A stretch of DNA of 64,000 bases from Methanoculleus caldifontis (lineage in GTDB: Archaea > Halobacteriota > Methanomicrobia > Methanomicrobiales > Methanoculleaceae), in contig NZ_WBKO01000001.1 in the NCBI RefSeq assembly GCF_032842345.1, positions 868,001-932,000 on the forward strand, given 5' to 3'. Shown in pieces: positions 12,596 to 21,446 of the stretch. The notes under the pieces are model-generated. The model saw only the letters and a program-made list of their open reading frames with translations. It searched no databases and was not told the origin of the DNA. How positions within the stretch are numbered: position 1 is the first letter of the stretch; every line of letters starts with the position of its first letter. Both the position numbers and the translations under genes were made by a program.

Positions 12596-15500
12596 TCAGG
12601 CATCCGCCCGATCGGCCGGGACGCCGGCCCCGGTTCCCCGGTCCTGGCGGCCCGGCTTCAACTCCTGGTATTCTTTGAGGGAGACCGTCAGGTCCCGGGT
12701 GAAGGCGAAATAGCCGATCTGGGTCGTCCGGCAGAGGTTCATCGCCATCTCCATCAGCCCGCGGGGGTCGGGGCGTGCTTCCCCGAGCCATATATGGAAG
12801 ATGTTCCCGCCGTCCACGACGGGGAAGAAGACGTGCTCGATCTCGATCCTTTTTGTGAGCGGGACCGCGGCCGCCGGAGTGACGTGGGTTCCGTTGGTGT
12901 AGTAGATGGGCAGATCGAGCGTCGTGCCGAGCATATCGAGCGCCTTATCGACGTCGCCCTTGATGACCTTGAGCGTGTGGTCCCTGAACCGCTCGTCGAG
13001 GAGGTCCGCGACCGCGAACCGCTGGCCGGTCGTCTCCGCCGGGGTGCGGGCGAGGGCGATCGTCATGTTGTGCTTCTTCGAGAGTTCGCGGGAGTACATC
13101 TCCAGTTCCGTCAGTGCCCGGACGGCGAGACGGAACGCGTCCTTCGACTCGTGGAGCTGGTGGCCGGTGAAGTGCTGCACCATCTCGTTGACGCCGACGA
13201 CGCCGATGGTGTAGACGAGGCCTTCGAGATCAACGGCAACCGCGCCGCGTTCGCCGGTATTCGGGTCCTTCGGGCGCTGCATCGCAAACGGCATCCGGCC
13301 GTTCGTCCGGATCAGCGACATCCACCGGCGCTTGATCCGGAAGAGGTCGACCGCGATGTCCATGAGCGACTTCAGTTCGGCGAAGAGCCGTTCCTGGTCG
13401 CCCTCCGCCTTGTATGCCGCCCGCGGGCAGTTGATCGACATCACCTGCCAGGAGCCCATCGAGAAGTGCTTCCCCTCGCGGAAGTAGAGTTTGTCCTCGA
13501 ATCCGGCGTCCTCGTCGGCAAGCGAGGAGAACTGGTAGGCGCAGCAGTTCCCGGTCACGATGCCGAGCGCGTTCGCGAAGGTGTGGGTGCCGGCGACGTC
13601 GACGAGGTCGTAGACGTAACCGTCGTGCTCCACCGGTTCGATCGAGAGGATCCGGAGCGGGTGGACGTCTCCTTCGGCGAGCCGGCTCGCCCCGGCCGCA
13701 CGGGCGACGGGCGGGAGGACCAGTGAGACCTGGATCCCCTCCATGCCGCCGAGACTGCACCTGCTCGCGCAGGCGACGGCGGTGAAACAGTTCTCCGGCA
13801 GACGGGCGAAGGGGCAGGCGATCTGCCTGCCCCGCGGGGCCTCCGCAGAGCACCCGGTCTCGTTCACGAACCGGTCGATCTGGTCCTGGTTCGTGATCCT
13901 GCAGGTGTAGGTCCTGTCGCCGTGCCGCTGGACCCCCGTCTCCCGCTCGACGTAGTTCATCTGGACGCCGATCTGCTGCGTCAGCCAGACCAGTTTCTGG
14001 GCCGCGTCGCGGGAGGCCGCCGCCAGCCTGATGCTTCTCGGGCGGCGCAGGGATGCTCCCCTCCCCGCGACGCTGAAGGCCGCGCCGAGGTAGTCGCCCA
14101 CGAGCGTCGCATCGAGGTTGAAGAGGAGGTCCGGCACCGTCCTCTCTGCGTCGAAGGAGCCGCAGCCGAGAGCGTCGACCAGGAGGTAGACGAGCTTGCT
14201 GTTGACGACGACCTCGGTCCCGGCTGCCGAGTCGCGGACCTGCGGTTCGAATCCCAGGGCGGCGCGGATGCATCCGGCGGCGTCCGCCGCAAGATCCCGG
14301 TCGCGCTTCGGGAACGAGAGCCTGACCGTGTAGCGCCGCCCGGACCGCTCGTTCGATCCTGCGGCAAGGTAGTAGCCGAGGAATGCAGCGAGGTCGCGGC
14401 TGACCGGGAGGATCCGGGGGAGGCCGGGGTGTTTCGTGCCCGGGACCTTCACCGTCTCTTCCGTGGCGCGGGCCTCGCCCGCGTGGCCCGCCCCTGCGAG
14501 GACCTCCGCGACATCGATCTCCGTGACCGGGCTCTCGCAGAACCCGCCCGCCTTCAGCACCGGCAGGTAGTCGCCTGCCTTGAGGTCTCCTGCCGTCTCC
14601 GGCGCGAACCCGTCACCGTTGAGGTGGTAGACGGGGTGATCGGGCGTGACGGTGATCGTCCTGCCCGACTCCAGGGTTATCCGGAGGAGGTTCCCCGTAT
14701 ACCGCCGGCGCATCACGCCGCGGAAGGGGCGGAGGGACGAGTCCAGGGTGGCGAAGTCGACGCTCGGCGCCATCCCGTCGTAGTAGGCGAACTCCGTGCC
14801 GAAGGGGTCGATACGCCGGCCGTTCTTTGCCGCGGCCTTGAAAAGGTCCTGGATCGGCCTTACGGCGATCCAGCCGTCGTTGTCGGCCACCGGGACGAGT
14901 TCGTCGCCTGAGAGGCACTGGTAGCACGAGATTCCCTCGCCGGCGCCCCGGTAGGCGGGGATCTGGTTGTCGTAGTAGGGGGTGCCGTACTTGGAGGCGA
15001 GCTCGAACGTCATCAGGTAGAGGTCGTGGTAGGTGGGGAGACCCGGGTGCTCGCGGTTGAACTCCTCGTTCTCGCTGAGGAAGTCGGGCTCGATGCTGAT
15101 CTCGGGCTTCGGGAAGGAGAAGGGTTTGCCCCAGTAGTCCCCCTCGAGCATCACCTCCATCAGCGCCTTGAAGAGGAGCCGGACCTCCCGCTCGAACTCG
15201 CCGTAGGTCCGGAGCGGCGCCTGTTCCCCGTCCCAGACCTTCCCGCGGTAGACACACGGCTTGTCCCGCCAGAGGGCGGGGACACCGGGGGAGAGCTGGA
15301 CCGACGAGAAGACCACCTGGCCGCCCCGGGCGACCATCATCTGGGTCATCTCGTAGACGAACATCTGCATCAGCTGCTTGATCTCCTCGTAGTCCATCCC
15401 CTCGAAGAAGGGCGCCATGAACGTCAGGAAGTTGTAGTAGCCCTGGCCGCCGGCGAAGTTCGTCTGGGCGGAGCCGAGCGCCTTGACCGCGTGGAGGGCC

Positions 15501-17593
15501 GCCACCTCGGCTCTCTTCGCCGGGCCGGCGACCGAGGCCTTCGTTCCGTTGCCGTCGGGCATCAGGCCGTAGTAGAAGAAGTAGCGCAGGTCCCAGTCCT
15601 GACAGTTGTGGACGAGCAGGCCGTCGGAGGCGAAGAACGTGTGGCTCTCCTCGCTCCCGTCGCCCTCGATGAAGAGGTCGTAGACGTACGCGCCGGTCGG
15701 TTCCGCCGGAGCGACCTCGACGACGGCCTCCTCCCGCCCGGTGGTCCGGACCCCCTTCACCGCAGAGAGGAAGCTGTCGATGTGGTCCTGCCGCGAGTCA
15801 AGGAAGGTGGCGTACCGGGCAAACGTCTCGATGTTCTTCCTGCCGTTGAGCTGGATCCGGTAAAGCGTCCGCCGCTCCTCGTCGTCCCCGTAGAGTTCGA
15901 CGATGTGGGGGTTCATGCCGAGCGCGGTGAGGAGCAGTGAGAGTTCCTGCCGGAGAGTCGGCGACGCGGTCGTGTAGTTGACGATGCAGTCCGACTTCTC
16001 CGGGCGGTAGTATGCCGAGCCGTCCCCGGTGAAGAGAGCGGAGAGGAACTCGTGGAGGAGCACGTCATCAAGGTGGTAGACGATCCAGGGGAGGCGTTTC
16101 CCGGCCGCTCCCTCCGGGATGGCAAAGACGTAGCGGAAGAGCAGGTACGAGAGTTTGCCGCCGAAGTAGACCTGCAGGGCCCGGTTGCGCTCCACCTCGA
16201 CCCCGTAGATGGTCGTGGTATCGGGGGTGCCGCCGGCGACTGTCGCATAGGTGTTCAGGGCGGCGCGTGCCGCAGCCCCAATCACGGGCGCCTGACGGTT
16301 CTCGGTGATCGCGAGGTTGTATTGCCCGGCCGCCGGTGCGGCGTTGTAGTTGCCCTCGGCGACGAAGAACCCGAAGAGCCGGACGAGTTCCGGCGTAAGG
16401 GTGAGGAGGGCCGGAAGTTCGTGTTCGCTTCCGGTGACTCCGACCGTCACTCCGGTATAATCCTCGATGCCGTAGCGGCTGCAGAAGGCTGCGAAGAGGG
16501 CTACCGGCATGATCCCGCGCGTATACCACTGCTTCTTGTGCTCGACGCCGAGCGCCCGCGAGATCCCGGCGTAGGAGGCGGCCCGGCCGCTCTGCACGAC
16601 GTCGGCAAAGATCCCTTCCGCACCACGTACGTAGACGTTCTCGAGGAAGGGCGCCGGCACCGACGCCGGGAGTTCCCTGACGAGATCGATCGCCCCGATC
16701 GTCTCCCCGCGGAGAGCGTCGGTTGTCGAGACCCGGTAGAGGGCATCGCCGGCACGTACCTCGTCGGCACGGCGGACGGCCATCCCTGCATCGGTCCGCA
16801 CCGGGATCCGGTGCTCGCCGGTGACCATCAGCGACCGTCCCCCGGATGTCCGGATCCGGAGCATCTCGCCCGTGCCGACCTGCCGGCGGGTCACCTTCGT
16901 AACCCGACGCCAGCCCTTCGGCGTCAGCGCGGAGAGGTCTTCAGGGCGCCACTCGTCGCCCTCGATCGGGAGTTCGTCGGGACGGACGCTCCGGATGCGG
17001 CTATCCATCCGAACAGGTATGGCCGTGCTCCCGTCGATGCAGAACGGGCGGGTCCCGAAGTATTCCAGGTCGTGGATATGGAGATCGCCGCGGAGGTGGT
17101 GGTCCGCGAGGTCGGGCGGGAGCTGCAGGAGGTACTGCTCCTTGCTGATCTTGTCCGCCTTCTTCTTGTGCGACGTCTCGGCGTTCTCCTGGAGGTTCGC
17201 GTTGTCGTGAGCCTCGAATCCCCGCCCGACGTCGATGAGGTGCGCGTCGAAGACCGGGGTGCCCACCCGGGTGCAGACGTTGCGGTAGGGGATCAGGCCG
17301 CGCTCAAGGAGCGTCATGTTGACGATCTCGCGGATCAGGGGGCCGGAGAGCGACTGGAGACCAAGCAGCTGGATCTTCCTCTCGACCCGGCGGGCGATAT
17401 CCTGCGCCGTCTCCTCGTCGGCGCCCTCGTAGCCGTAAAAGACCCCTACGAGCCTGGTCTCCTCGGTGATCTGCCGGATGATCCGGTTCCTGTCCCAGTT
17501 GAGAAGGTAGCCCCGCGATGTCCGGACCTTGGGAAAAGTGGGGACGAACTCCCCGAATATGGTCGTCTGCGTCGACTTGCGCGTCAACCTCAT
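12596..17593 (-). CDS. nrdD: Anaerobic (class III) ribonucleoside-triphosphate reductase with two inteins
   Basis: The 1665-residue precursor is an NrdD reductase interrupted by two inteins; the spliced enzyme would be 729 residues. It reduces ribonucleotides to deoxyribonucleotides without oxygen. Extein landmarks are GDLHIHDLEYFGTRPF, then C664-QDWDLRYFFYYGLMPDG, GGQVVFSSVQLSPGVP, CYQ/CCAYQFSS around residue 1350, and PVVDGGNIFHIWLGEA near 1592. The protein ends shortly after TTQIGYFAFTRDLTVS. The C-terminal CxxC zinc site and the RVxGY glycyl-radical motif normal for this family are not there, nor in the other two frames downstream. A redoxin gene overlaps its start by ATGA. Confidence 0.93.
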   Translation of the reverse strand: MRLTRKSTQTTIFGEFVPTFPKVRTSRGYLLNWDRNRIIRQITEETRLVGVFYGYEGADEETAQDIARRVERKIQLLGLQSLSGPLIREIVNMTLLERGLIPYRNVCTRVGTPVFDAHLIDVGRGFEAHDNANLQENAETSHKKKADKISKEQYLLQLPPDLADHHLRGDLHIHDLEYFGTRPFCIDGSTAIPVRMDSRIRSVRPDELPIEGDEWRPEDLSALTPKGWRRVTKVTRRQVGTGEMLRIRTSGGRSLMVTGEHRIPVRTDAGMAVRRADEVRAGDALYRVSTTDALRGETIGAIDLVRELPASVPAPFLENVYVRGAEGIFADVVQSGRAASYAGISRALGVEHKKQWYTRGIMPVALFAAFCSRYGIEDYTGVTVGVTGSEHELPALLTLTPELVRLFGFFVAEGNYNAAPAAGQYNLAITENRQAPVIGAAARAALNTYATVAGGTPDTTTIYGVEVERNRALQVYFGGKLSYLLFRYVFAIPEGAAGKRLPWIVYHLDDVLLHEFLSALFTGDGSAYYRPEKSDCIVNYTTASPTLRQELSLLLTALGMNPHIVELYGDDEERRTLYRIQLNGRKNIETFARYATFLDSRQDHIDSFLSAVKGVRTTGREEAVVEVAPAEPTGAYVYDLFIEGDGSEESHTFFASDGLLVHNCQDWDLRYFFYYGLMPDGNGTKASVAGPAKRAEVAALHAVKALGSAQTNFAGGQGYYNFLTFMAPFFEGMDYEEIKQLMQMFVYEMTQMMVARGGQVVFSSVQLSPGVPALWRDKPCVYRGKVWDGEQAPLRTYGEFEREVRLLFKALMEVMLEGDYWGKPFSFPKPEISIEPDFLSENEEFNREHPGLPTYHDLYLMTFELASKYGTPYYDNQIPAYRGAGEGISCYQCLSGDELVPVADNDGWIAVRPIQDLFKAAAKNGRRIDPFGTEFAYYDGMAPSVDFATLDSSLRPFRGVMRRRYTGNLLRITLESGRTITVTPDHPVYHLNGDGFAPETAGDLKAGDYLPVLKAGGFCESPVTEIDVAEVLAGAGHAGEARATEETVKVPGTKHPGLPRILPVSRDLAAFLGYYLAAGSNERSGRRYTVRLSFPKRDRDLAADAAGCIRAALGFEPQVRDSAAGTEVVVNSKLVYLLVDALGCGSFDAERTVPDLLFNLDATLVGDYLGAAFSVAGRGASLRRPRSIRLAAASRDAAQKLVWLTQQIGVQMNYVERETGVQRHGDRTYTCRITNQDQIDRFVNETGCSAEAPRGRQIACPFARLPENCFTAVACASRCSLGGMEGIQVSLVLPPVARAAGASRLAEGDVHPLRILSIEPVEHDGYVYDLVDVAGTHTFANALGIVTGNCCAYQFSSLADEDAGFEDKLYFREGKHFSMGSWQVMSINCPRAAYKAEGDQERLFAELKSLMDIAVDLFRIKRRWMSLIRTNGRMPFAMQRPKDPNTGERGAVAVDLEGLVYTIGVVGVNEMVQHFTGHQLHESKDAFRLAVRALTELEMYSRELSKKHNMTIALARTPAETTGQRFAVADLLDERFRDHTLKVIKGDVDKALDMLGTTLDLPIYYTNGTHVTPAAAVPLTKRIEIEHVFFPVVDGGNIFHIWLGEARPDPRGLMEMAMNLCRTTQIGYFAFTRDLTVSLKEYQELKPGRQDRGTGAGVPADRADA
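13547..14917 (-). other. Intein 2 in NrdD
   Basis: This in-frame insert of 457 residues (precursor positions 893-1349) starts with Cys and ends GN, followed by Cys1350. Block B is VTPDHP with T983 and H986; block F is YVYDLVDVAGTHTFA. The penultimate residue is Gly rather than the usual His, a variant known in working inteins. Two LAGLIDADG-like helices are visible (FLGYYLAAGSN near 1071; YLGAAFSVAGRG near 1168), but neither keeps a clear acidic residue at its end, so the homing endonuclease is probably inactive. It splits the conserved CYQ/CCAYQF motif. Confidence 0.9.
15605..17041 (-). other. Intein 1 in NrdD
   Basis: This in-frame insert of 479 residues (precursor positions 185-663) starts CIDGSTAIPV and ends LLVHN followed by Cys664, the standard splice residues. 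Block B has T258 and H261 (VTGEHRIPV). LAGLIDADG helices are LFGFFVAEGN (about 406-415) and LHEFLSALFTGDGS (about 513-526), both with acidic residues, so the homing endonuclease could be active. It splits the extein at GTRPF/CQDWDL. Confidence 0.92.
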
Positions 17594-17859
17594 GCCTCCG
17601 CGATCAGGCCTGCGACAAGGTCTTCCCGGAGCGCACCGCCGGCAAAGAGGTCGCCGGACGTGTAGAATGCATCACCCTTCTGCAGTACCGGCGCTTCCTG
17701 GACGAAGACGCCGTTGATGCGGAGCTCGGTCAGCGCCTCGGCGGACGCCATGTCGCTCTCGACGAAGGGAGCACCCCTGGAGGCCAGGAACTCTTTGAGG
17801 ATCTCGCAGTTCGGGCAGAATTCCAGTGTATAGACGATGAATTGCGCTGTATCGGAAAT
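17590..17859 (-). CDS. Glutaredoxin/NrdH-like redoxin, non-standard start
   Basis: The frame reads ISDTAQFIVYTLEFCPNCEI and onward for about 89 residues. It has a thioredoxin-fold beta strand, a CPNC active site, a cis-Pro region (VQEAPVL) and a GG-containing C-terminal helix, all typical of NrdH/glutaredoxins. The stop overlaps the nrdD start (ATGA), so it is very likely the electron donor for this reductase. No ATG, GTG or TTG exists between the upstream in-frame stop and the CPNC motif. ATT at 17859 follows GGGGGT by 7 bases and is the best guess. A TATA-like element lies near 17904-17911. Confidence 0.75.
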   Translation of the reverse strand: MSDTAQFIVYTLEFCPNCEILKEFLASRGAPFVESDMASAEALTELRINGVFVQEAPVLQKGDAFYTSGDLFAGGALREDLVAGLIAEA

Positions 17860-18084
17860 GACAATTACCCCCGGAGTCGGTCGTTATGTTTTCGCTCTGG
17901 TCGGATATAACAGGTATCATTTTAACGAGCGGACCGGAGTTCCCCGGAGAGCGCGGGCCCGGAACGCTGCACCGGATCGGGGAAATGAAGGCCGCCGAAT
18001 TCGCTCCGGCGGTGCCGGTTCCGCCGGATGCGCCTCTGCCGGACAATCAGCATTTTGTAGGGTGAGGCACGATAGTACGGTAAT

Positions 18085-18624
18085 ATGGTCAGGACGTTCG
18101 TTGCAATCGATCTCTCCGAAGAGATCCGTGGGAAGGCCCATGATCTTCAGGCCTGCCTGGCACGGTCCGGCGGGAGGCTCGCCATCGTCGACCCCGCAAA
18201 CCTCCATATCACGCTCAAGTTTCTCGGGGAGGTCGACCAGGCGCTGATCGAGCCGATCGTCGAGGCGCTCCGGTCGGTGAGACTCGAACCCTTCGACCTG
18301 ACGGTCGGCCGTGCGGTCTGCAACCCGCCGCGGCGGGCGCGGGTGGTCTGGTGCGACGTCGCCGACGGCGGGGAGAGCGCCGCCCTCGCCCGGCAGGTGG
18401 ACGATCTCCTTGCTCCGCTCGGCTTTACCCGCGAGACCCGTCCCTTCCGCCCCCACGTGACCCTTGCCCGCATCAAGGAGTTCCACCCCTCGCAGTGCCG
18501 AGAGGTCGAATGCCTGCCCCCCGAGCCGCTCGGCCGGTGCCGGGTGGAGACTATCAGGCTCAAGAAGAGTACGCTCACGCCCCGGGGCCCCATCTACGAG
18601 GACCTTGCGGAGGTACCGCTTTGA
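18085..18624 (+). CDS. thpR: RNA 2',3'-cyclic phosphodiesterase (2'-5' RNA ligase family)
   Basis: This 179-residue 2H phosphoesterase has the two catalytic HxT motifs, H41-I-T43 (HITL) and H124-V-T126 (HVTL), and starts VRTFVAIDLSEEIR as the ThpR family does. It opens 2',3'-cyclic phosphates on RNA ends; in vitro ligase activity gave the old name. The stop overlaps the start of cca by 4 bases, a pairing common in euryarchaea that points to a shared role in tRNA end processing. Confidence 0.92.
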   Translation: MVRTFVAIDLSEEIRGKAHDLQACLARSGGRLAIVDPANLHITLKFLGEVDQALIEPIVEALRSVRLEPFDLTVGRAVCNPPRRARVVWCDVADGGESAALARQVDDLLAPLGFTRETRPFRPHVTLARIKEFHPSQCREVECLPPEPLGRCRVETIRLKKSTLTPRGPIYEDLAEVPL

Positions 18625-19994
18625 CCCGGTGCCCCTGCGAGGACGACGTGCTCGGACGGATCCGCCCCACGCCCGAGGAGCGGGCCTATATCCGGGCGAT
18701 CGGGCAACGCCTGATCGAGGCGGTGGAGCGGTCGGGGATGGCAAAGGCGATGATGGTGGGGTCGGTCGCCCGCGACACCTTCGTCCGGGGCGACCGGGAC
18801 CTCGACGTCTTCATGCTCTTTGACCCCGCGCTCTCCCGCGAGGACCTCCAGGAACAGGGCCTCTCCCTTGCCCGCCGGATCGCGGAGGAGTTCGGCGCGA
18901 CCTGGCGCGAGAAGTACGCGGAGCACCCCTACCTCAACGCGACGATCGACTCGCTCGACATCGATCTCGTCCCCTGCTACGCTGTCCCGAGCGCCACCGA
19001 GATCAAGAGCGCCGTGGACCGGACCCCGTTCCACACCCGCTACATCCTCTCCCACATCGACAACTACGCCGACGACGTCCTCCTCTGCAAGCAGTTCGCG
19101 AAGGCGGGCGGGGTCTACGGGTCGGACCACATGACCGAGGGGTTCTCCGGCTACCTCTGCGAGGTCCTGACGATCTATTACGGAGGGTTCCACGCGCTCC
19201 TCGAGGCCGCCGCCCGGTGGAGGCCGGGGGAGACGATCGATCTTGAGCAGCACGGGAGGAAGGAGTTTACGGACCCGCTCGTCGTCATCGACCCGGTCGA
19301 CCCGGAGCGGAACGTGGCGGCGGCGCTCTCCCTCTCGCGAATGTTCGAGTTCTCGGAGCTCGCCCGCGGCTACCTCGCCGAACCGTCGATAGCGTTCTTC
19401 TGCCGGCCGGCCTCCCCGGCGCTCACCGCGGAGGTCTTTGCCCGCCTGCTCGCGGCACGGGGGACGCACCTCTTCTCTATGACCTTCGCGACGCCTGACT
19501 ACACCCCCGACACGGTGGTCCCCCAGCTCCGTAAATCCGCCGAGTCGGTCCGGGAGCTCCTTGAGCGGAGCGGGTTTGCGGCCAACCGGATCGACGTCTG
19601 CATGGAGAAGGAGCGGTGCATGCTCCTCTTTGAGCTGATGGCCGCGGGGGCCCCGGCGATGCGCCGGCATATCGGGCCGCCGCTCTCCGCAAGAGAGAAC
19701 GCGGAGAAGTTCCTCGCGAAATATGTCGGAGAAGAGGTCTTTGCCGGCCCCTACGTCGAGGACGGCCGCTACGTCGTGGAGGTGCCCCGGCAGTTCACCC
19801 GCGCCGTCGACCTCCTCCGGTCGAAGATCCTCTTTGAGGTCGCGCTCGGCAAGCACGTCCGCCGGTCGATGAAGCAGGGCTGGGCGGTGAAGGCCGGTGC
19901 GGAGTGCTGGGACGAGGAGTTTGCCGGGTTCCTCTCGGAGTTCCTGGGGCGTTCGTCGCCGCTTGCGAGGATCAAGCGGGTGACGGGGAGATAG
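18621..19994 (+). CDS. cca: CCA-adding tRNA nucleotidyltransferase, archaeal class I
   Basis: This 457-residue protein adds CCA to tRNA 3' ends; the tRNA gene in this window lacks an encoded CCA, so it is needed. The nucleotidyltransferase signature GSVARDTFVRGDRDLDVF spans residues 47-64 with metal-binding D60 and D62. The class I central and C-terminal tail domains follow. The start is TTG 18621, chosen because GGAGGT lies 7 bases before it and it overlaps the thpR stop (TTGA). The frame is open further upstream inside thpR, but that extension is not protein-like. Confidence 0.93.
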   Translation: MTRCPCEDDVLGRIRPTPEERAYIRAIGQRLIEAVERSGMAKAMMVGSVARDTFVRGDRDLDVFMLFDPALSREDLQEQGLSLARRIAEEFGATWREKYAEHPYLNATIDSLDIDLVPCYAVPSATEIKSAVDRTPFHTRYILSHIDNYADDVLLCKQFAKAGGVYGSDHMTEGFSGYLCEVLTIYYGGFHALLEAAARWRPGETIDLEQHGRKEFTDPLVVIDPVDPERNVAAALSLSRMFEFSELARGYLAEPSIAFFCRPASPALTAEVFARLLAARGTHLFSMTFATPDYTPDTVVPQLRKSAESVRELLERSGFAANRIDVCMEKERCMLLFELMAAGAPAMRRHIGPPLSARENAEKFLAKYVGEEVFAGPYVEDGRYVVEVPRQFTRAVDLLRSKILFEVALGKHVRRSMKQGWAVKAGAECWDEEFAGFLSEFLGRSSPLARIKRVTGR

Positions 19995-20144
19995 AAGGTC
20001 TATCCCTAAAGCCGCTCCCGGTATCCCGGCCCCCTCCCCGGAGATACCGTCCGGGAGAATAGCCGTCCCCCTGGTGAAGGATACCGGACTCTCCCCCGGG
20101 ACGATCTCGATCGGTATATCCCACCGGAGCGCCACCTTCATTCT

Positions 20145-20561
20145 ATGAACACGAAATCAGCCGGGAGACTCGTCGGTTTCGGCCTCCTCACCTGGCTTCT
20201 CCCCTTCCTCCTCTCTGTCCCTCTCTATTCCCCGGAGGGCGAGCCGCTCTACGACATCTTCCTGATAAAATCGGTCATGCTCGTCTTCTCCGCCGCGCTC
20301 GGCACCCTCCTCATCCTGGCCTATTTCAGGGACGTGCATGGCCGCTTCGTCCGCGAAGGCCTCCTGCTCGGCGGCATCTGGCTCCTGATCAACTGGGCGC
20401 TCGACGCCGTCATCCTCCTGCCCCTCTCGGGGATGGATGCCGGCACCTACATGGCGCAGATCGGCCTGCGCTACCTCACCATCCCGATCATCGCCGTCGG
20501 GATCGGGTATGCGGCGGAGCAGGCCGTGCGGGGTGCGACTGCCGCCTCGGCAGGAGCATGA
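20145..20561 (+). CDS. Four-helix membrane protein of unknown function
   Basis: This 138-residue protein has hydrophobic segments at about residues 10-28, 41-60, 73-93 and 106-124 and otherwise short loops. No family is recognised with confidence. A TATA-like GGTATATCCC lies about 30 bases upstream of the ATG, so the transcript is probably nearly leaderless. The last about 10 codons (ending GATAASAGA) run into the tandem repeat that starts at 20532, so repeat DNA has supplied the protein's C-terminus. Confidence 0.7.
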   Translation: MNTKSAGRLVGFGLLTWLLPFLLSVPLYSPEGEPLYDIFLIKSVMLVFSAALGTLLILAYFRDVHGRFVREGLLLGGIWLLINWALDAVILLPLSGMDAGTYMAQIGLRYLTIPIIAVGIGYAAEQAVRGATAASAGA

Positions 20562-20672
20562 GCACCGATAGGTGGGGGTGCGACTGGCGTCCCGGCAGGA
20601 GCATGAGCACCGAAGGCGCGGGGTGCGACTGCCGCCCCGGCAGGAGCATGAGAAGACCGAAGGTCTTCGAGT
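20532..20672. repeat. Three tandem 45-base hairpin units
   Basis: Units begin GGTGCGACT at 20532, 20577 and 20622. Each reads GGTGCGACT, then a small inverted pair (for example CTGCCG...CGGCAG), then GAGCATGAG, then a second hairpin: CACCGATAGGTG in the first, a decayed CACCGAAGGCG in the second, and GAAGACCGAAGGTCTTC in the third. They belong to the same family as the arrays at 12.1, 50.3 and 56.5 kb but lack the 27-base ends. The array overlaps the 3' end of the preceding gene. Confidence 0.85.
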
Positions 20673-20694
20673 GGGGGTAGCCCCCGGAACCTCC

Positions 20695-21444
20695 TCACGA
20701 CTGGATCTTCCGGAAGAGGTATGCCCCGGCGACGGTCGCGAGCACCGCGCAGCCGGCCATGACCGCGAGGCAGACGAGCGGATGAATCTGGGCAGTCCCG
20801 GAGAGGCCGTAGCGGATCCCCTCGACGCCGTAGGTCAGGGGGTCGAGGAGCGTCAGCGGCCGGAGCCAGCCGGGCAGGCTGTCGATGGGGAAGAGCGCCC
20901 CGGATAGGCCGAAGATCGGGAAGATCACGAAGTTCATGATGAGCTGGAAACCATGCATGTCCTCCATCTTCGACGCGATGGCGATCCCGAACGCGGTGAA
21001 GGTCACGCCGATCAGGGCCATGAACCCGACGGCGATCAGGAACCCGGCAACCCCGGCGGGTTTGAGCCCGACGAAGAGCGCGAAGATCATGATGATCAGC
21101 CCCTGGATGACCGCCGTCGTCGCACCGCCGAGAGTCTGGCCTATCATGATCTCGAGCCGCGAGACCGGGGCGACGAGCGTCTCCTTCAGGAACCCGAACT
21201 GTTTGTCCCAGATGACCTGGATCCCGGAGAAGACCGAGGTGAAGAGGACGCTCATCGCCACGATGCCGGGGATGATGAACCCCATGTACCCGTCTTCCAT
21301 GCCGGGAATCTGGACGACCGAGTTCAGCCCGAAGCCGAGCACCAGCATGAAGAATACAGGCATCCCGAGGCTGCCGACGATCCGGCTCTTCGAGCGCAGG
21401 TAGCGCTTGATGTTCCGCAGCCAGATGGCATAGACGATATCCAT
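20695..21444 (-). CDS. ABC-2 type exporter, membrane subunit
   Basis: This 249-residue protein of the ABC-2 permease family has about six transmembrane segments and the family pattern SLGMPVFFMLVLGFGL near the start and IGQTLGGATTAVIQGLIIMI in the middle. It forms the export channel with the ATPase encoded 2 bases upstream. Resistance-type (DrrB-like) exporters have this design; the substrate is not evident. It is the last gene of a four-gene minus-strand group. Confidence 0.9.
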   Translation of the reverse strand: MDIVYAIWLRNIKRYLRSKSRIVGSLGMPVFFMLVLGFGLNSVVQIPGMEDGYMGFIIPGIVAMSVLFTSVFSGIQVIWDKQFGFLKETLVAPVSRLEIMIGQTLGGATTAVIQGLIIMIFALFVGLKPAGVAGFLIAVGFMALIGVTFTAFGIAIASKMEDMHGFQLIMNFVIFPIFGLSGALFPIDSLPGWLRPLTLLDPLTYGVEGIRYGLSGTAQIHPLVCLAVMAGCAVLATVAGAYLFRKIQS

Positions 21445-21446
21445 CC

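Noticed and set aside
16052-17665. A 537-codon plus-strand frame opposite nrdD
   Set aside because: It lies wholly over nrdD coding sequence, shows no domain and is explained by high G+C at third positions.
18351-18620. Long N-terminal extension of cca inside thpR
   Set aside because: The extension overlaps conserved thpR sequence in another frame; TTG 18621 with GGAGGT fits the family length.
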